Virus record (IMG/VR): IMGVR_UViG_3300028361_000073
Span: 1 to 36,819 of that record
From: a virus
Strand: one strand, 5' to 3'
Length of the DNA: 36,819 bases
Below the pieces are notes generated by a model that searched no databases, was not told where the DNA came from, and worked only from the letters and a program-made list of their open reading frames with translations. This document shows positions 16,235 through 23,185 of this stretch, in pieces. Each line of letters starts with the position of its first letter. Position 1 is the first letter of the stretch. Position numbers and translations under genes: made by a program.

Positions 16235-17721
16235 TATTCCCACCAAGAGTCGAAGTTAATTATCGTTTCAGAAGTTCCATAGCTGATTTCAGGAATTTCC
16301 ATGGCCATCGCAAAACAATCGGCGATATTCGGGCTAACGATTTTATGTTTACGCCACATTTCGTCCTTGCTCATCAACTGAATCTTACCTGCATTGTTAT
16401 GCTTCTTAGGTATTCTACAAACCTCAGAGCGTAATTTATTTAACAGCGGCATATCGCCAGCTATAGAAATTATCTCATCAGGGTCGATGTAAGCCTTCAT
16501 TTTGACAGCTTTAAAGGTCAACCACATGCGTTCGGCTAACTTAGTATAATACTGTGCCCGCTTATTAGCAAACATTTGTTTATTTGTTTTATCCCCTTCC
16601 GCCCACTTTCCTTCATAGGGCATATCTGGGTCATCAGGACTCTCAGAGCCGCGGTACATTCTAGCTTCGCACTTAATGCCGTTCAGCCCACGATCAACAT
16701 CATCCCTTATTAGCGCTCCAAGACCATCGCCATCCCACACAAACAAATCGACCCGCTCCTGTCGTGCTTTGCGCAAGGCATCCTGCAAGTCGATGTTTCC
16801 GTTCTCACCAACAAACTCGCCGAAGTCATAGAAGTGTATGCCCTCGCGTATAGAATAACCCGTATTGTCTCGCCCAGTGTCCGAAGGGTCGAGCGCCATT
16901 ATCTTAGCGCCAGTCGGTACAATGCCCAGAACCTGCGCGGCATCAATGCACGCATCGAACCATTCAGGCGGTATTAAACTATTCTCGACTTCTTCCAAGT
17001 AATGCCCCAACCATTTGTGATTATACTCCGCACGAGAAAGATTCTCATAGTCATCCGCTCTCTCTTGCTCCAACCCTGATCCAAGCCACCACGTTTCAGG
17101 CAAGTCGTTATAGTTCGCCTGCATAACCATTATGGTGTCGTCTTCATAGAAGCCGCACCTTTCCAGCGTGGGTTCTGCTCTTTCTAAATATTTCTTCGCC
17201 ACTGCATTTTCGCGTGACTTCCTGTTCATGCTTATCCAGATTTCAGGAATCGCTAATTCCTCCAGCGTTATCTCGCCTTTCAAGTAAGACGTGGCCTGCA
17301 ACGCGGTAAGACGAAGCGAGGCCGTTAACACACGCAATGTTTCTTCTGTCAGCGACTCACCTTCCTCAATCCATATACCGTCCAGCCCCTGCAAGATGCC
17401 TTTTAACGAGGTCACGTTGCGCTCCAATCCTTTATAGAATGTGTAGCCGCCTGAATCGTGAATATAGGTTCTGTTTTTTTCGATAAACTCCGCGTCCCAG
17501 CCGCACCGCTCTGATTCGTCTTTCAATGTACGGTGAACTGATTCGTCAATCGAGTTTTGGAATTCACGAGCGCAGCACCACTTTTTACCCATGCGCACTC
17601 TGGAGAGAACATAGTCAGCAACGAATGTCGTTTTTGTAGAAGCTCTGCCGCCGACAAATATCTTTACACGCTTAGGCCGCGTAATGGCTGGGCCGAACTG
17701 CTGTAGGCATTCGATGTCTAT
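16234..17721 (-). CDS. Terminase large subunit, probable ATA start
   Basis: This ATPase/nuclease drives DNA into the procapsid. The frame read back to 17721 encodes 495 residues. It includes an N-terminal IFVGGRASTKTT (Walker A, residues ~28-39), LDGIWIEEGES (Walker B), and nuclease acidic motifs LDPSDTGRDNTG and FVWDGDGLGALI. The nearest conventional codon, GTG at 17598, would remove Walker A and cannot be the true start. An in-frame TAA lies at 17765-17767, and no ATG, GTG or TTG lies between it and Walker A. AAGGAG (17728-17733) stands 6 nt before an ATA at 17721-17719, which I take as the start. A promoter with a perfect -10 sits just upstream. An ATG-to-ATA mutation or sequencing error is possible. 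Confidence 0.85.
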   Translation of the reverse strand: MDIECLQQFGPAITRPKRVKIFVGGRASTKTTFVADYVLSRVRMGKKWCCAREFQNSIDESVHRTLKDESERCGWDAEFIEKNRTYIHDSGGYTFYKGLERNVTSLKGILQGLDGIWIEEGESLTEETLRVLTASLRLTALQATSYLKGEITLEELAIPEIWISMNRKSRENAVAKKYLERAEPTLERCGFYEDDTIMVMQANYNDLPETWWLGSGLEQERADDYENLSRAEYNHKWLGHYLEEVENSLIPPEWFDACIDAAQVLGIVPTGAKIMALDPSDTGRDNTGYSIREGIHFYDFGEFVGENGNIDLQDALRKARQERVDLFVWDGDGLGALIRDDVDRGLNGIKCEARMYRGSESPDDPDMPYEGKWAEGDKTNKQMFANKRAQYYTKLAERMWLTFKAVKMKAYIDPDEIISIAGDMPLLNKLRSEVCRIPKKHNNAGKIQLMSKDEMWRKHKIVSPNIADCFAMAMEIPEISYGTSETIINFDSWWE

Positions 17722-17755
17722 GGAAATCTCCTTGATAGAATCTAATTGTGGCCCA

Positions 17756-17784
17756 ATTATACCTTAAAAAATTATTTTCAGCAA
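17756..17784 (-). promoter_or_regulatory. Probable sigma70-type promoter for the late (terminase-portal) transcript
   Basis: On the minus strand, TTGCTG is followed after 17 nt by TATAAT (17761-17756). Transcription would start near 17749, about 16 nt before the AAGGAG of the large terminase gene. The -10 is a perfect match and the -35 has TTG only. Confidence 0.5.
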
Positions 17785-18282
17785 ATGATATTTTAATCTG
17801 TCCTATTTATACGGGGAAAAATAAATCTGGCTCGTGAATAGATGGAAAAATTTCGTGGAGGGGCGTACTAGATATAAATATAATTCAAGTAACTTTAAAC
17901 AGGAGTATACTACCCCCTTCGCGGATCAGCGCGAGAAAGGGCGGGAGTCCCTGCGCCTTCAGCCTATGGCACGTTGCTCCACGTCATGTTACTGCATAGC
18001 ATAGCAGGTTGCTCCACGTATGCTGCCATACAGTGAGTCTATCTGCTATATGCGAGCATAGCATAGCAGCACAAGGCATAAGGAGTTGAGTGCATAAATA
18101 AATATCCATTTAATTTAATTACATATTATATATAGATGCTACTATAAGCCAACGTATGGCATGAGGTTGGACTATCGTAGCCAAGCCAACCAAGTGGGTA
18201 GCCTCTCAGTGATCGTGGAATGCCTTATAAATCAATGGCTTACGTGCAGTAAATTTATTTAACAATTTAATTACGAAAGTTG
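17762..18282. other. Noncoding divergent region with repeats and potential RNA structure
   Basis: No ORF of coding character was found here. The region lies between the divergent terminase and early transcripts. It contains a GTATAC palindrome near 17905, G/C-rich segments with short inverted repeats (CGCG..CGCG near 17920-17940; GGGAGTCCC), two direct repeats (17973-18069), and AT-rich blocks near 18100-18135 and 18245-18300. At 18143-18229 nested complementary segments could form a branched fold: TATAAG/CTTATA, GGCAT/ATGCC and GGTTGG (18165-18170)/CCAACC (18186-18191). Possible roles are a replication origin, a packaging or regulatory site, or a structured RNA. No tRNA-like cloverleaf was found. 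Confidence 0.45.
17973..18069. repeat. Interleaved short direct repeats in the divergent region
   Basis: GTTGCTCCACGT occurs exactly at 17973-17984 and 18008-18019. GCATAGCATAGCAG occurs exactly at 17994-18007 and 18056-18069. Spacings are 35 and 62 nt. Short exact copies in noncoding DNA suggest protein-binding iterons or a recombination relic. Confidence 0.7.
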
Positions 18283-18310
18283 TAGACTTAATGATTTAAT
18301 ACGGTATAAT
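18283..18310 (+). promoter_or_regulatory. Early promoter for the gene at 18389
   Basis: TAGACT (18283-18288), 16-nt spacer, TATAAT (18305-18310). It is one of four similar plus-strand promoters (see 19952, 20915, 26720). The transcript would start near 18317, giving a ~70-nt leader that contains a boxA-like element. Confidence 0.65.
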
Positions 18311-18337
18311 GATTGCAGGTCGAGAAGACGCGGCCTA

Positions 18338-18348
18338 GTTCTTTAACA
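18338..18348 (+). promoter_or_regulatory. boxA-like antitermination element
   Basis: GTTCTTTAACA lies in the leader of the 18389 gene. It matches the core CTCTTTAACA of bacterial rRNA leader boxA (NusB/NusE binding) at nearly every base. It could recruit Nus factors or titrate them. No boxB-like hairpin was identified beside it. Confidence 0.45.
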
Positions 18349-18388
18349 ATTTGAAACTAAAATCAACTAAACTATTAGGAATATAATC

Positions 18389-18913
18389 ATGCCTGCAATA
18401 AGAATTGAAGATAAAGTAAAGACAGAAAAGTATATGGATATTAATACGGTTGCCGCTCAGTTCAGCGAAGTAGTTAATGACACAGGTTATTGCGCAGTTG
18501 TCGCGTTGGCCGTTGTCGCTGAGATAGAATATGAAGCGGCATATGAGTTATTAAAGACCCATGGACGTGAAGACCGTGAAGGCACTAATAAAGCTACGTT
18601 GGATGCCGCTTTAAAGGCATTGGGACTTAAGCAGGTGTTTGTTGAGCCGCGTGAATTCATTAAAGATTATCGCGGCATTCATTCTGAAGTACTTAAGAAT
18701 GTTACAACGCACCACCCCAAGCGCTTTAATGAAGTATTTACAGACGGCTACAAGTATTTGTTTTATTCTAACAGCCATGTCTCAGCTATCGTTGACGGTG
18801 TAAACCACGACTATACGAAAGGGACTGCTAAACGAGTAAAGACTATTGCCGCGATAATACCGCTGACCAGTAAGATTAGCGAGTATTTAAAAGGCCGCGG
18901 CTTTATGAAGTAA
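18389..18913 (+). CDS. Small protein with possible Cys-His-Asp (C39/papain-like) active site
   Basis: The protein has 174 residues. The pattern DTGYCAVVALAVV (Cys35 at the start of a helix), then a helix with AYELLKTHGR and GTNKATLDAALKALG, then FYSNSHVSAIVDG (His130) and NHDYTKG (Asp141) is the Cys-His-Asp arrangement of bacteriocin-processing C39/papain-like folds. I infer that fold from the pattern only. It has its own promoter, boxA-like leader and terminator, so it is a one-gene transcription unit wedged between the two terminase subunit genes. That is typical of an added early gene ('moron') that could act on a host or defence protein. The target is unknown. The start follows AGGA with a spacer of about 9 nt. 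Confidence 0.75.
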   Translation: MPAIRIEDKVKTEKYMDINTVAAQFSEVVNDTGYCAVVALAVVAEIEYEAAYELLKTHGREDREGTNKATLDAALKALGLKQVFVEPREFIKDYRGIHSEVLKNVTTHHPKRFNEVFTDGYKYLFYSNSHVSAIVDGVNHDYTKGTAKRVKTIAAIIPLTSKISEYLKGRGFMK

Positions 18914-18920
18914 GGAACTG

Positions 18921-18946
18921 GGACGCTGAAAAGCGTCCTTTTTTTT
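18921..18946 (+). terminator. Rho-independent terminator
   Basis: GGACGCT-GAAA-AGCGTCC, a perfect 7-bp stem with a GNRA-type tetraloop, is followed by eight T residues, starting 8 nt after the stop of the 18389 gene. Confidence 0.9.
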
Positions 18947-19031
18947 GCTTTAAATTTTATCAGCTCATTATGACGTGGTTTGGCGTGGAACAAACAATCA
19001 ACTCAGAACAACTCCCATCAAGTCAGGACAC

Positions 19032-19055
19032 ACGAACACGAACACGAACACGAAT
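19032..19055. repeat. Hexanucleotide tandem repeat (ACGAAC x4, last copy imperfect)
   Basis: ACGAAC is repeated three times exactly plus ACGAAT. It lies in the short gap between the terminator at 18946 and the end of the small terminase gene. A further ACACGAACG lies near 19075. Its significance is unknown. Confidence 0.7.
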
Positions 19056-19095
19056 TTTTATGCGCGAACGCCGCCACACGAACGCTCATCCCAAA

Positions 19096-19518
19096 TCAAC
19101 TCTCGTCAGACTTCGACACGCCCTTAAAAGTCGCTGGTGCAAGGCTGCCGTCCGATGAACTATGATCAATTTCTGACCGCTCATTCTTGCCATGGTTCGC
19201 CGACAAAAGGAACTTTGTCATTCCAGAGTTGAACTCGCCTGATATGCCTTTATTCTGTAAAATACGCGACTGTTTCGCTAAGGCGACACTAACTGCTGCT
19301 TTGAACATTGGGTACTTTTTTCTGTATTGAACGATAGTTGTGTCATCTATTCCTAGCCATTCCTGTAACCCTTCTTGAGTTGGAATAACATCACCCATAA
19401 GCAAAAATCCGTCGTTTCCATACTCTAAAACAGACTCAGGCATATCTTCTTCATACTTTGTTGGCCTGCCATGTTTATTAACTTCCCAGTGAACTCGAAC
19501 GCCTTCTGATATGTTCAT
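19096..19518 (-). CDS. Terminase small subunit (P22 gp3/Sf6 gp1-like)
   Basis: The protein has 140 residues. GRPTKYEEDMPESVLEYG is followed by a helix-turn-helix-like segment (TQEGLQEWLGIDDTTIVQYRKK). The family signature comes next: LQNKGISGEFNSGMTKFLLS and ANHGKNERSE. Small terminase recognises the packaging site and loads the large subunit; in P22 the pac site is inside this gene. It is alone on the minus strand, separated by about 1.4 kb and an oppositely oriented gene from the large subunit, whereas P22 has the two adjacent. GAGAAG lies about 6 nt before the ATG. Confidence 0.85.
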   Translation of the reverse strand: MNISEGVRVHWEVNKHGRPTKYEEDMPESVLEYGNDGFLLMGDVIPTQEGLQEWLGIDDTTIVQYRKKYPMFKAAVSVALAKQSRILQNKGISGEFNSGMTKFLLSANHGKNERSEIDHSSSDGSLAPATFKGVSKSDES

Positions 19519-19951
19519 AATTTCTTCTCATCGTTGTGTAAGTCCCGTATAGTCTACGCTTAGCCGCGACAAAAGTAAAGCTCACCCGCGCTTGCCGCGT
19601 ATTTATACCAACTTTTTGCGATACCTATTCGCGAAGCCTTTAAATACAGCAAAATAGCCTCACCCGCGCCTAACGCGGTAAATGCGGTTTTACTATTACT
19701 TTCAAATGCTTTAGCTCCTACAGGCCGCGTTCTATGCGGACACCTTCCTCTTTGTCTCCACTTTTCCGTGCCTTTACCCCCTACTTGTCCATTAATGTTT
19801 TTAAGATATATAACGTAGTATAGTATAAGCGGTATTAAACCCTCATAGTGTGTGGTATAATGCGGCCTAGAGAGGCTAACATATATAAGAGTATTTAGAA
19901 ACGCCCTCTTAGCGCGATTAGCGCGGGCGCGGCGAACCATCACCAATATAC
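19519..19951. other. Noncoding stretch resembling a host-type intergenic repeat
   Basis: No convincing gene is present. The minus frame is open (19560-19946) but its product has an odd composition, no ribosome site, and crosses direct repeats. CTCACCCGCGC occurs at 19581-19591 and 19659-19669, followed in each case by a short segment ending in CGCGTA or CGCGGTA. The minus-frame translation (SKTAFTALGAGEAILLYLKA, then RIGIAKSWYKYA) resembles, from memory, spurious translations of a dispersed Psychrobacter/Moraxellaceae intergenic repeat. A minus-strand promoter for the small terminase may also lie in here, but no good match was found. Confidence 0.4.
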
Positions 19952-19979
19952 TTTACTTTCACGTTCCCTTACGTATACT
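19952..19979 (+). promoter_or_regulatory. Early promoter for the gene at 20010
   Basis: TTTACT (19952-19957), 16-nt spacer, TATACT (19974-19979). It is followed by the leader ACTAAACTAAAGGAA shared with other early genes. Confidence 0.6.
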
Positions 19980-20009
19980 AAACTTTCCACTAAACTAAAG
20001 GAACGGAAA

Positions 20010-20384
20010 ATGAACTTCTATCAGAAAAAACTAATTGGGATTAACCTATTCATTATTGACAACACTATTCTTTTGCAATTCCCTTTTGTCAAGAAGTCAA
20101 TCATTATAAAGAAGCGGCGCTTACCGCAACTCCCTTCGCGGCGCACAATACTAGACCACATTACTGGTCGAACAGTTTACTTCTACGAGAGCGGCACAGA
20201 TTGTGATGGATGTGAGAGCGGTTCGCGAGCGCAGTACTACTCTATAACCGAAGCGAACCGTTGCCACGAGGACGCATATAAGTGGGCAGATGGCCCTTTC
20301 TACAATACGCGGATAACTAAAGCGGAATACGACGCTGCAGAATCCTATTTCAAAGACCACTACGCTCAAAAAGCAGGATACTAA
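20010..20384 (+). CDS. Hypothetical early protein
   Basis: This 124-residue protein has AAGGA about 8 nt before the ATG, in the conserved leader. The first ~45 residues contain an Ile/Leu-rich stretch (LIGINLFIIDNTILLQF) and a basic patch (KKSIIIKKRRLP). The C-terminal half is polar (TGRTVYFYESGTDCDGCESG, ITEANRCHEDAYKW). A CDGC pair and further Cys/His could bind metal, but no family was recognised. An internal start is possible because the N-terminal part has different character from the rest. Confidence 0.6.
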   Translation: MNFYQKKLIGINLFIIDNTILLQFPFVKKSIIIKKRRLPQLPSRRTILDHITGRTVYFYESGTDCDGCESGSRAQYYSITEANRCHEDAYKWADGPFYNTRITKAEYDAAESYFKDHYAQKAGY

Positions 20385-20385
20385 A

Positions 20386-20760
20386 ATGACAATACTACAC
20401 GACCTAATCGACACCCTCAATAAAGCTAAAGAAATAGAAACCAGTGAACTAGATATGCGCCAATGGAAGACCTGCGGCACTAATCATTGTATTTGCGGCT
20501 GGCATGCTTTTTTTAACGATAACATGGAAGGCGAAGATGACTTTAATAACGCGGCGGATGAAGTTTCTTATGCATTGACCGTTGAAATCGGCGTAGAGCT
20601 AAGCATTTCAATATACGCAGGGAACGCCGAAGTAAGAAAGACCCACGCAATTAGAACAGGAAAGTTCACTGAAGAAGAACTAACTCATCCGCACCTGACC
20701 ACCAACTCAAGCTTCGACGATGCAATAGATTGGATTAACATAGTTAAGGATAAGGTATGA
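20386..20760 (+). CDS. Hypothetical early protein with CGTxxCICGW motif
   Basis: This 124-residue acidic protein starts one base after the previous stop. Residues ~23-40 read LDMRQWKTCGTNHCICGWH. I have seen this cysteine motif (W-CGT--CI-GW) in small phage and bacterial proteins of unknown role. It overlaps the next gene by ATGA-type coupling (20757-20760). There is no predicted membrane segment. Confidence 0.7.
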   Translation: MTILHDLIDTLNKAKEIETSELDMRQWKTCGTNHCICGWHAFFNDNMEGEDDFNNAADEVSYALTVEIGVELSISIYAGNAEVRKTHAIRTGKFTEEELTHPHLTTNSSFDDAIDWINIVKDKV

Positions 20761-20912
20761 CGTTCGAGACGCAACAACTCCCTGATCAGCGCGTGATGCT
20801 AATAGCTTGGAGCGGCCTAGTAGTTTTAGACGTTTTAGAATACGACGCTGATGAGATGACGAAGGCCGAAGCGGTAAAAGAACTGAAACGTCGCATCCGT
20901 GCTACGAAATAA
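20757..20912 (+). CDS. Small hypothetical early protein
   Basis: This 51-residue ORF has its ATG overlapping the preceding stop (GTATGA). It reads as a hydrophobic strand-like segment (VMLIAWSGLVVLDVLEY) followed by a charged helix (EMTKAEAVKELKRRIRATK). It precedes the promoter at 20915. Translational coupling and the gap-filling position support it; the function is unknown. Confidence 0.6.
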   Translation: MTFETQQLPDQRVMLIAWSGLVVLDVLEYDADEMTKAEAVKELKRRIRATK

Positions 20913-20914
20913 AG

Positions 20915-20943
20915 TAGACTTTTACTTTTATTTATAATATACT
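20915..20943 (+). promoter_or_regulatory. Early promoter for the 20991 operon
   Basis: TAGACT (20915-20920), 17-nt spacer, TATACT (20938-20943); an overlapping TATAAT at 20933-20938 is an alternative -10. Confidence 0.55.
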
Positions 20944-20950
20944 TTAAAAC

Positions 20951-20971
20951 GTCCCGCTGTTTCCGTGGGAC
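20951..20971 (+). promoter_or_regulatory. 5' leader hairpin
   Basis: GTCCCGC (20951-20957) pairs with GTGGGAC (20965-20971), a 7-bp stem with one G-U pair and a 7-nt loop. It sits at the expected transcript start, before the shared AACTAAACTA leader. There is no T-run, so it is not a terminator; it may stabilise mRNA. Confidence 0.45.
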
Positions 20972-20990
20972 TTAACTAAACTAAGGAAGT

Positions 20991-21311
20991 ATGATGAACC
21001 CAGCACTATTAACTATGATGAAAGAAATTCCCGCCGACCAAATTGTCTCTATATTTTTGCACCTCTTACGCCTTAACTGTAAGGACGCGCATGAAGTGGT
21101 GAGCGTGGCCACAGAAGCGTTAACCTTATCCGCGGCTTACGTAGCGCCTTGCTTAAAGGTCGATGAGGATAAGTCCCCGCAGGAAATGACCGACGAGACG
21201 GTGGATACCATGACATTCGCCGCTAAAAATCTGTTGAAGAAGCGCGAGAATCTATCTGCTTATGTAGAGGTATTTAAGTTGGGTCAAGAAAACTTCGGTA
21301 CTAAGCAATGA
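20991..21311 (+). CDS. Hypothetical early protein
   Basis: The ORF has 106 residues. Two ATGs are adjacent, at 20991 and 20994. AAGGA lies 3 nt before the first and 6 nt before the second, so the second may be used. The product is a helical soluble protein (LTMMKEIPADQIVSIFLHLL, VVSVATEALTLSAAYVAP) with no recognised family. It opens an operon of tightly overlapping genes that leads to the SSB-like protein, primase and helicase. Confidence 0.7.
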   Translation: MMNPALLTMMKEIPADQIVSIFLHLLRLNCKDAHEVVSVATEALTLSAAYVAPCLKVDEDKSPQEMTDETVDTMTFAAKNLLKKRENLSAYVEVFKLGQENFGTKQ

Positions 21312-21634
21312 TTTTGGTTCCGCACTTGCCGTATAAGAATGCGCGCGGCATTGTGGAGCCAGCTATTGACGTGGTGGCGATAAACCGCCTCGGCGATGGC
21401 GTTTGCTTCGTGGAGAATGACCCGTCAGGCGGCCAGCTTACGATTGACGCGTATAGGAAGAAGCTTGCACCGTTCGTTGAGCATGGCGGCTTTCCTAAAA
21501 TTCTTTGCGTTGGTAATCCACTAAAAACAGCGCTCGTTATTCACGAGTTTTTGGTAAGTTGGCTTGAGGTAGAAGTCGGCGTATATAACCGTCATACAAA
21601 ATCGTATGACTTTACGATAGTTAAGGAATTTTAA
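21308..21634 (+). CDS. Hypothetical early protein
   Basis: This 108-residue product overlaps both neighbours by a few bases (ATGA and TAATG). It shows an alternating strand/helix pattern (AIDVVAINRLGDGVCFVEN, then KILCVGNPLKTALVIHEFLV). No catalytic motif was recognised. Its close coupling to the replication genes suggests a linked early role. Confidence 0.7.
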   Translation: MILVPHLPYKNARGIVEPAIDVVAINRLGDGVCFVENDPSGGQLTIDAYRKKLAPFVEHGGFPKILCVGNPLKTALVIHEFLVSWLEVEVGVYNRHTKSYDFTIVKEF

Positions 21635-22140
21635 TGACTATAAAAATGTTAACGACCTTGGCGCATATTCGTCAGGATGTAAAATTTGATATAGAGATCA
21701 TGGAACGTGAGCTGAAGGAGAAAAAGGCGCACATGACGCGGCTCGATACTGAGGACATCCCTGAATTGATGGCGGAATTGGAGCTTAGTTCTTTTTCGCT
21801 AGAGGACGGGACGACTATTGCGGTGAAAGAGGACGTAAGAACAGCTATAACAGCCGCTAACGCGCCGAAAGCATTAAGTTGGTTAGTTGCTAACGGTTAC
21901 GGCGGAATCATTAAGACGAGCGTCGGAGTGGCATTAGCAAAAGGAGATAGAGAACGAGCGTTGGAGGTGTTTGCGCAGCTGCAGGAGCAGTTCCCTACTG
22001 AAGCAGAAATGAAGGACAGCGTGCATCCTATGACGCTTAAGTCTTTTGTCGTGGAAAGGTTGCAGGAAGGGGATGACTTGCCGTTTGATCTTTTCTCTGT
22101 GTTTCCGTTTAATAAAATAACAGTTAAGGTACCAAAATAA
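21634..22140 (+). CDS. Conserved phage protein encoded next to the SSB-like gene
   Basis: The protein has 168 residues: an N-terminal coiled coil (IEIMERELKEKKAHMTRLD), then ELELSSFSLEDGTTIAVKED, LSWLVANGYGGIIKTSVGVA and the block SVHPMTLKSFVVERLQEGDDLP. I recognise this arrangement from many phages, where such a gene precedes a single-stranded DNA-binding protein. Its biochemical function is not established to my knowledge. The N-terminal coil suggests a dimer. TAATG overlaps occur at both ends. Confidence 0.75.
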   Translation: MTIKMLTTLAHIRQDVKFDIEIMERELKEKKAHMTRLDTEDIPELMAELELSSFSLEDGTTIAVKEDVRTAITAANAPKALSWLVANGYGGIIKTSVGVALAKGDRERALEVFAQLQEQFPTEAEMKDSVHPMTLKSFVVERLQEGDDLPFDLFSVFPFNKITVKVPK

Positions 22141-22973
22141 TGACTAAATCTACAGCAATTAAAACTAAAGATACATCGAACGAAATCAGCACTGAGATAG
22201 ACCTTGGTAATTCGGGGAGCGGCTTCGAGGACGCTGATCAAGACAGCTATGCTATACCGTTTCTGCGGCCTCTACAGAAGATGTCGCCGCAGGTTGATGA
22301 AGCGGACGGCGCTTACATAGAAGGTGCAAAGCCAGGAATGTTCTTTAATACCGTTACGCAGGAATTGTACGACGGGAAGAACGGCATATACATATTACCG
22401 TGCGCCTTTCAGCGTAAGTTCCTGCAGTGGGCACCACGCGATGGTGACGGGGGACTGAAGGGAACGTATACGGTAGATGAAGTAGCTAGGATGGAGCAGG
22501 AAGGCGGCATTGCTTCTGACCCAGATACTGGTCGCTTATACGTACCTGCTGACGGCGTTAGCGGCTATAACGATAAGAAGTGCGATAAGATAACCGATAC
22601 GCGTAATCACTTTTGCATACTTTACGACCCTGAGAACGAGATATTGGAGCAGGTTCTTATTTCCTTATCCTCTACTCAGATAAAAAAGTCGAAGGCGCTC
22701 ATGTCGATGCTATCTAATGCTAAGGTAAAGCAAAACGGTAAGCTTCAAACCCCTCCCACTTGGATGAACATCATTAAGATGACATCAGTTCCTGAGTCTA
22801 ATGATCAAGGCTCATGGCACGGCGTTAAGTTCGGCCGAGGGGACGTTAAGTTTATAACTGACGCTTCTATATTCGAGGTTGGTAAGGAGTTCCATGAATC
22901 GGTTAGAGCGGGCGAGACTGAGGTTGACTTCAGTAAGGTTAACGACGAGCCTAAGAAAGACGAGGGATTCTAA
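22140..22973 (+). CDS. Putative single-stranded DNA-binding protein
   Basis: The protein has 277 residues. It has a beta-rich central domain (AKPGMFFNTVTQELYDG, GIYILPCAFQRKFLQWAPR) and an acidic C-terminal tail ending KKDEGF. A terminal Phe after an acidic stretch is the hallmark of SSB and T7 gp2.5-type proteins, which use it to contact polymerase and primase/helicase. Proteins of this pattern are commonly annotated as phage ssDNA-binding proteins and lie before primase genes, as here. DNA binding is inferred, because no canonical OB-fold signature was visible. Confidence 0.65.
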   Translation: MTKSTAIKTKDTSNEISTEIDLGNSGSGFEDADQDSYAIPFLRPLQKMSPQVDEADGAYIEGAKPGMFFNTVTQELYDGKNGIYILPCAFQRKFLQWAPRDGDGGLKGTYTVDEVARMEQEGGIASDPDTGRLYVPADGVSGYNDKKCDKITDTRNHFCILYDPENEILEQVLISLSSTQIKKSKALMSMLSNAKVKQNGKLQTPPTWMNIIKMTSVPESNDQGSWHGVKFGRGDVKFITDASIFEVGKEFHESVRAGETEVDFSKVNDEPKKDEGF

Positions 22974-23185
22974 TGGATAAGCAGGCATCACTAGACCTTT
23001 TTGCGTCTATTCATGCCGCCGCTTCGCCTCTACCTGTCTCAGAAGCTTATGAGTTGGTAGGGGCGGCCATAGGGCTGCTGGCATTAGGAATAGAAAGAAC
23101 GCATGATGTTGACCGAGGCACGACGTTTAAGATGATACAGCGTCACGGCCACGATACTATTAAACAGATGGAGCAGAAAAAATGA
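22973..23185 (+). CDS. Small hypothetical protein
   Basis: The ORF has 70 residues and overlaps the previous stop (TAATG) and the next start. It is a helical protein: PVSEAYELVGAAIGLLALGI is followed by a His/Lys-rich C-terminus (MIQRHGHDTIKQMEQKK). No family was recognised. Confidence 0.65.
   Translation: MDKQASLDLFASIHAAASPLPVSEAYELVGAAIGLLALGIERTHDVDRGTTFKMIQRHGHDTIKQMEQKK

Noticed and set aside
16234-17598. Large terminase starting at GTG 17598
   Set aside because: It removes the Walker A motif, which is encoded in frame immediately upstream; a terminase without it would be inactive.
17973-18069. CRISPR-like array
   Set aside because: There are only two copies each of two different short repeats, with unequal spacing; no repeat-spacer periodicity.
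18143-18229. tRNA gene
   Set aside because: The nested pairings do not give a 7-bp acceptor, T-arm and anticodon arm in order, and no T-loop TTC consensus was found.
19032-19055. Cos site or transposon end
   Set aside because: It is a simple hexamer tandem repeat without inverted ends, target duplication or transposase.
19560-19946. A 128-residue minus-strand ORF
   Set aside because: There is no ribosome site, the composition is unusual, direct repeats run through it, and its translation looks like that of an intergenic repeat.
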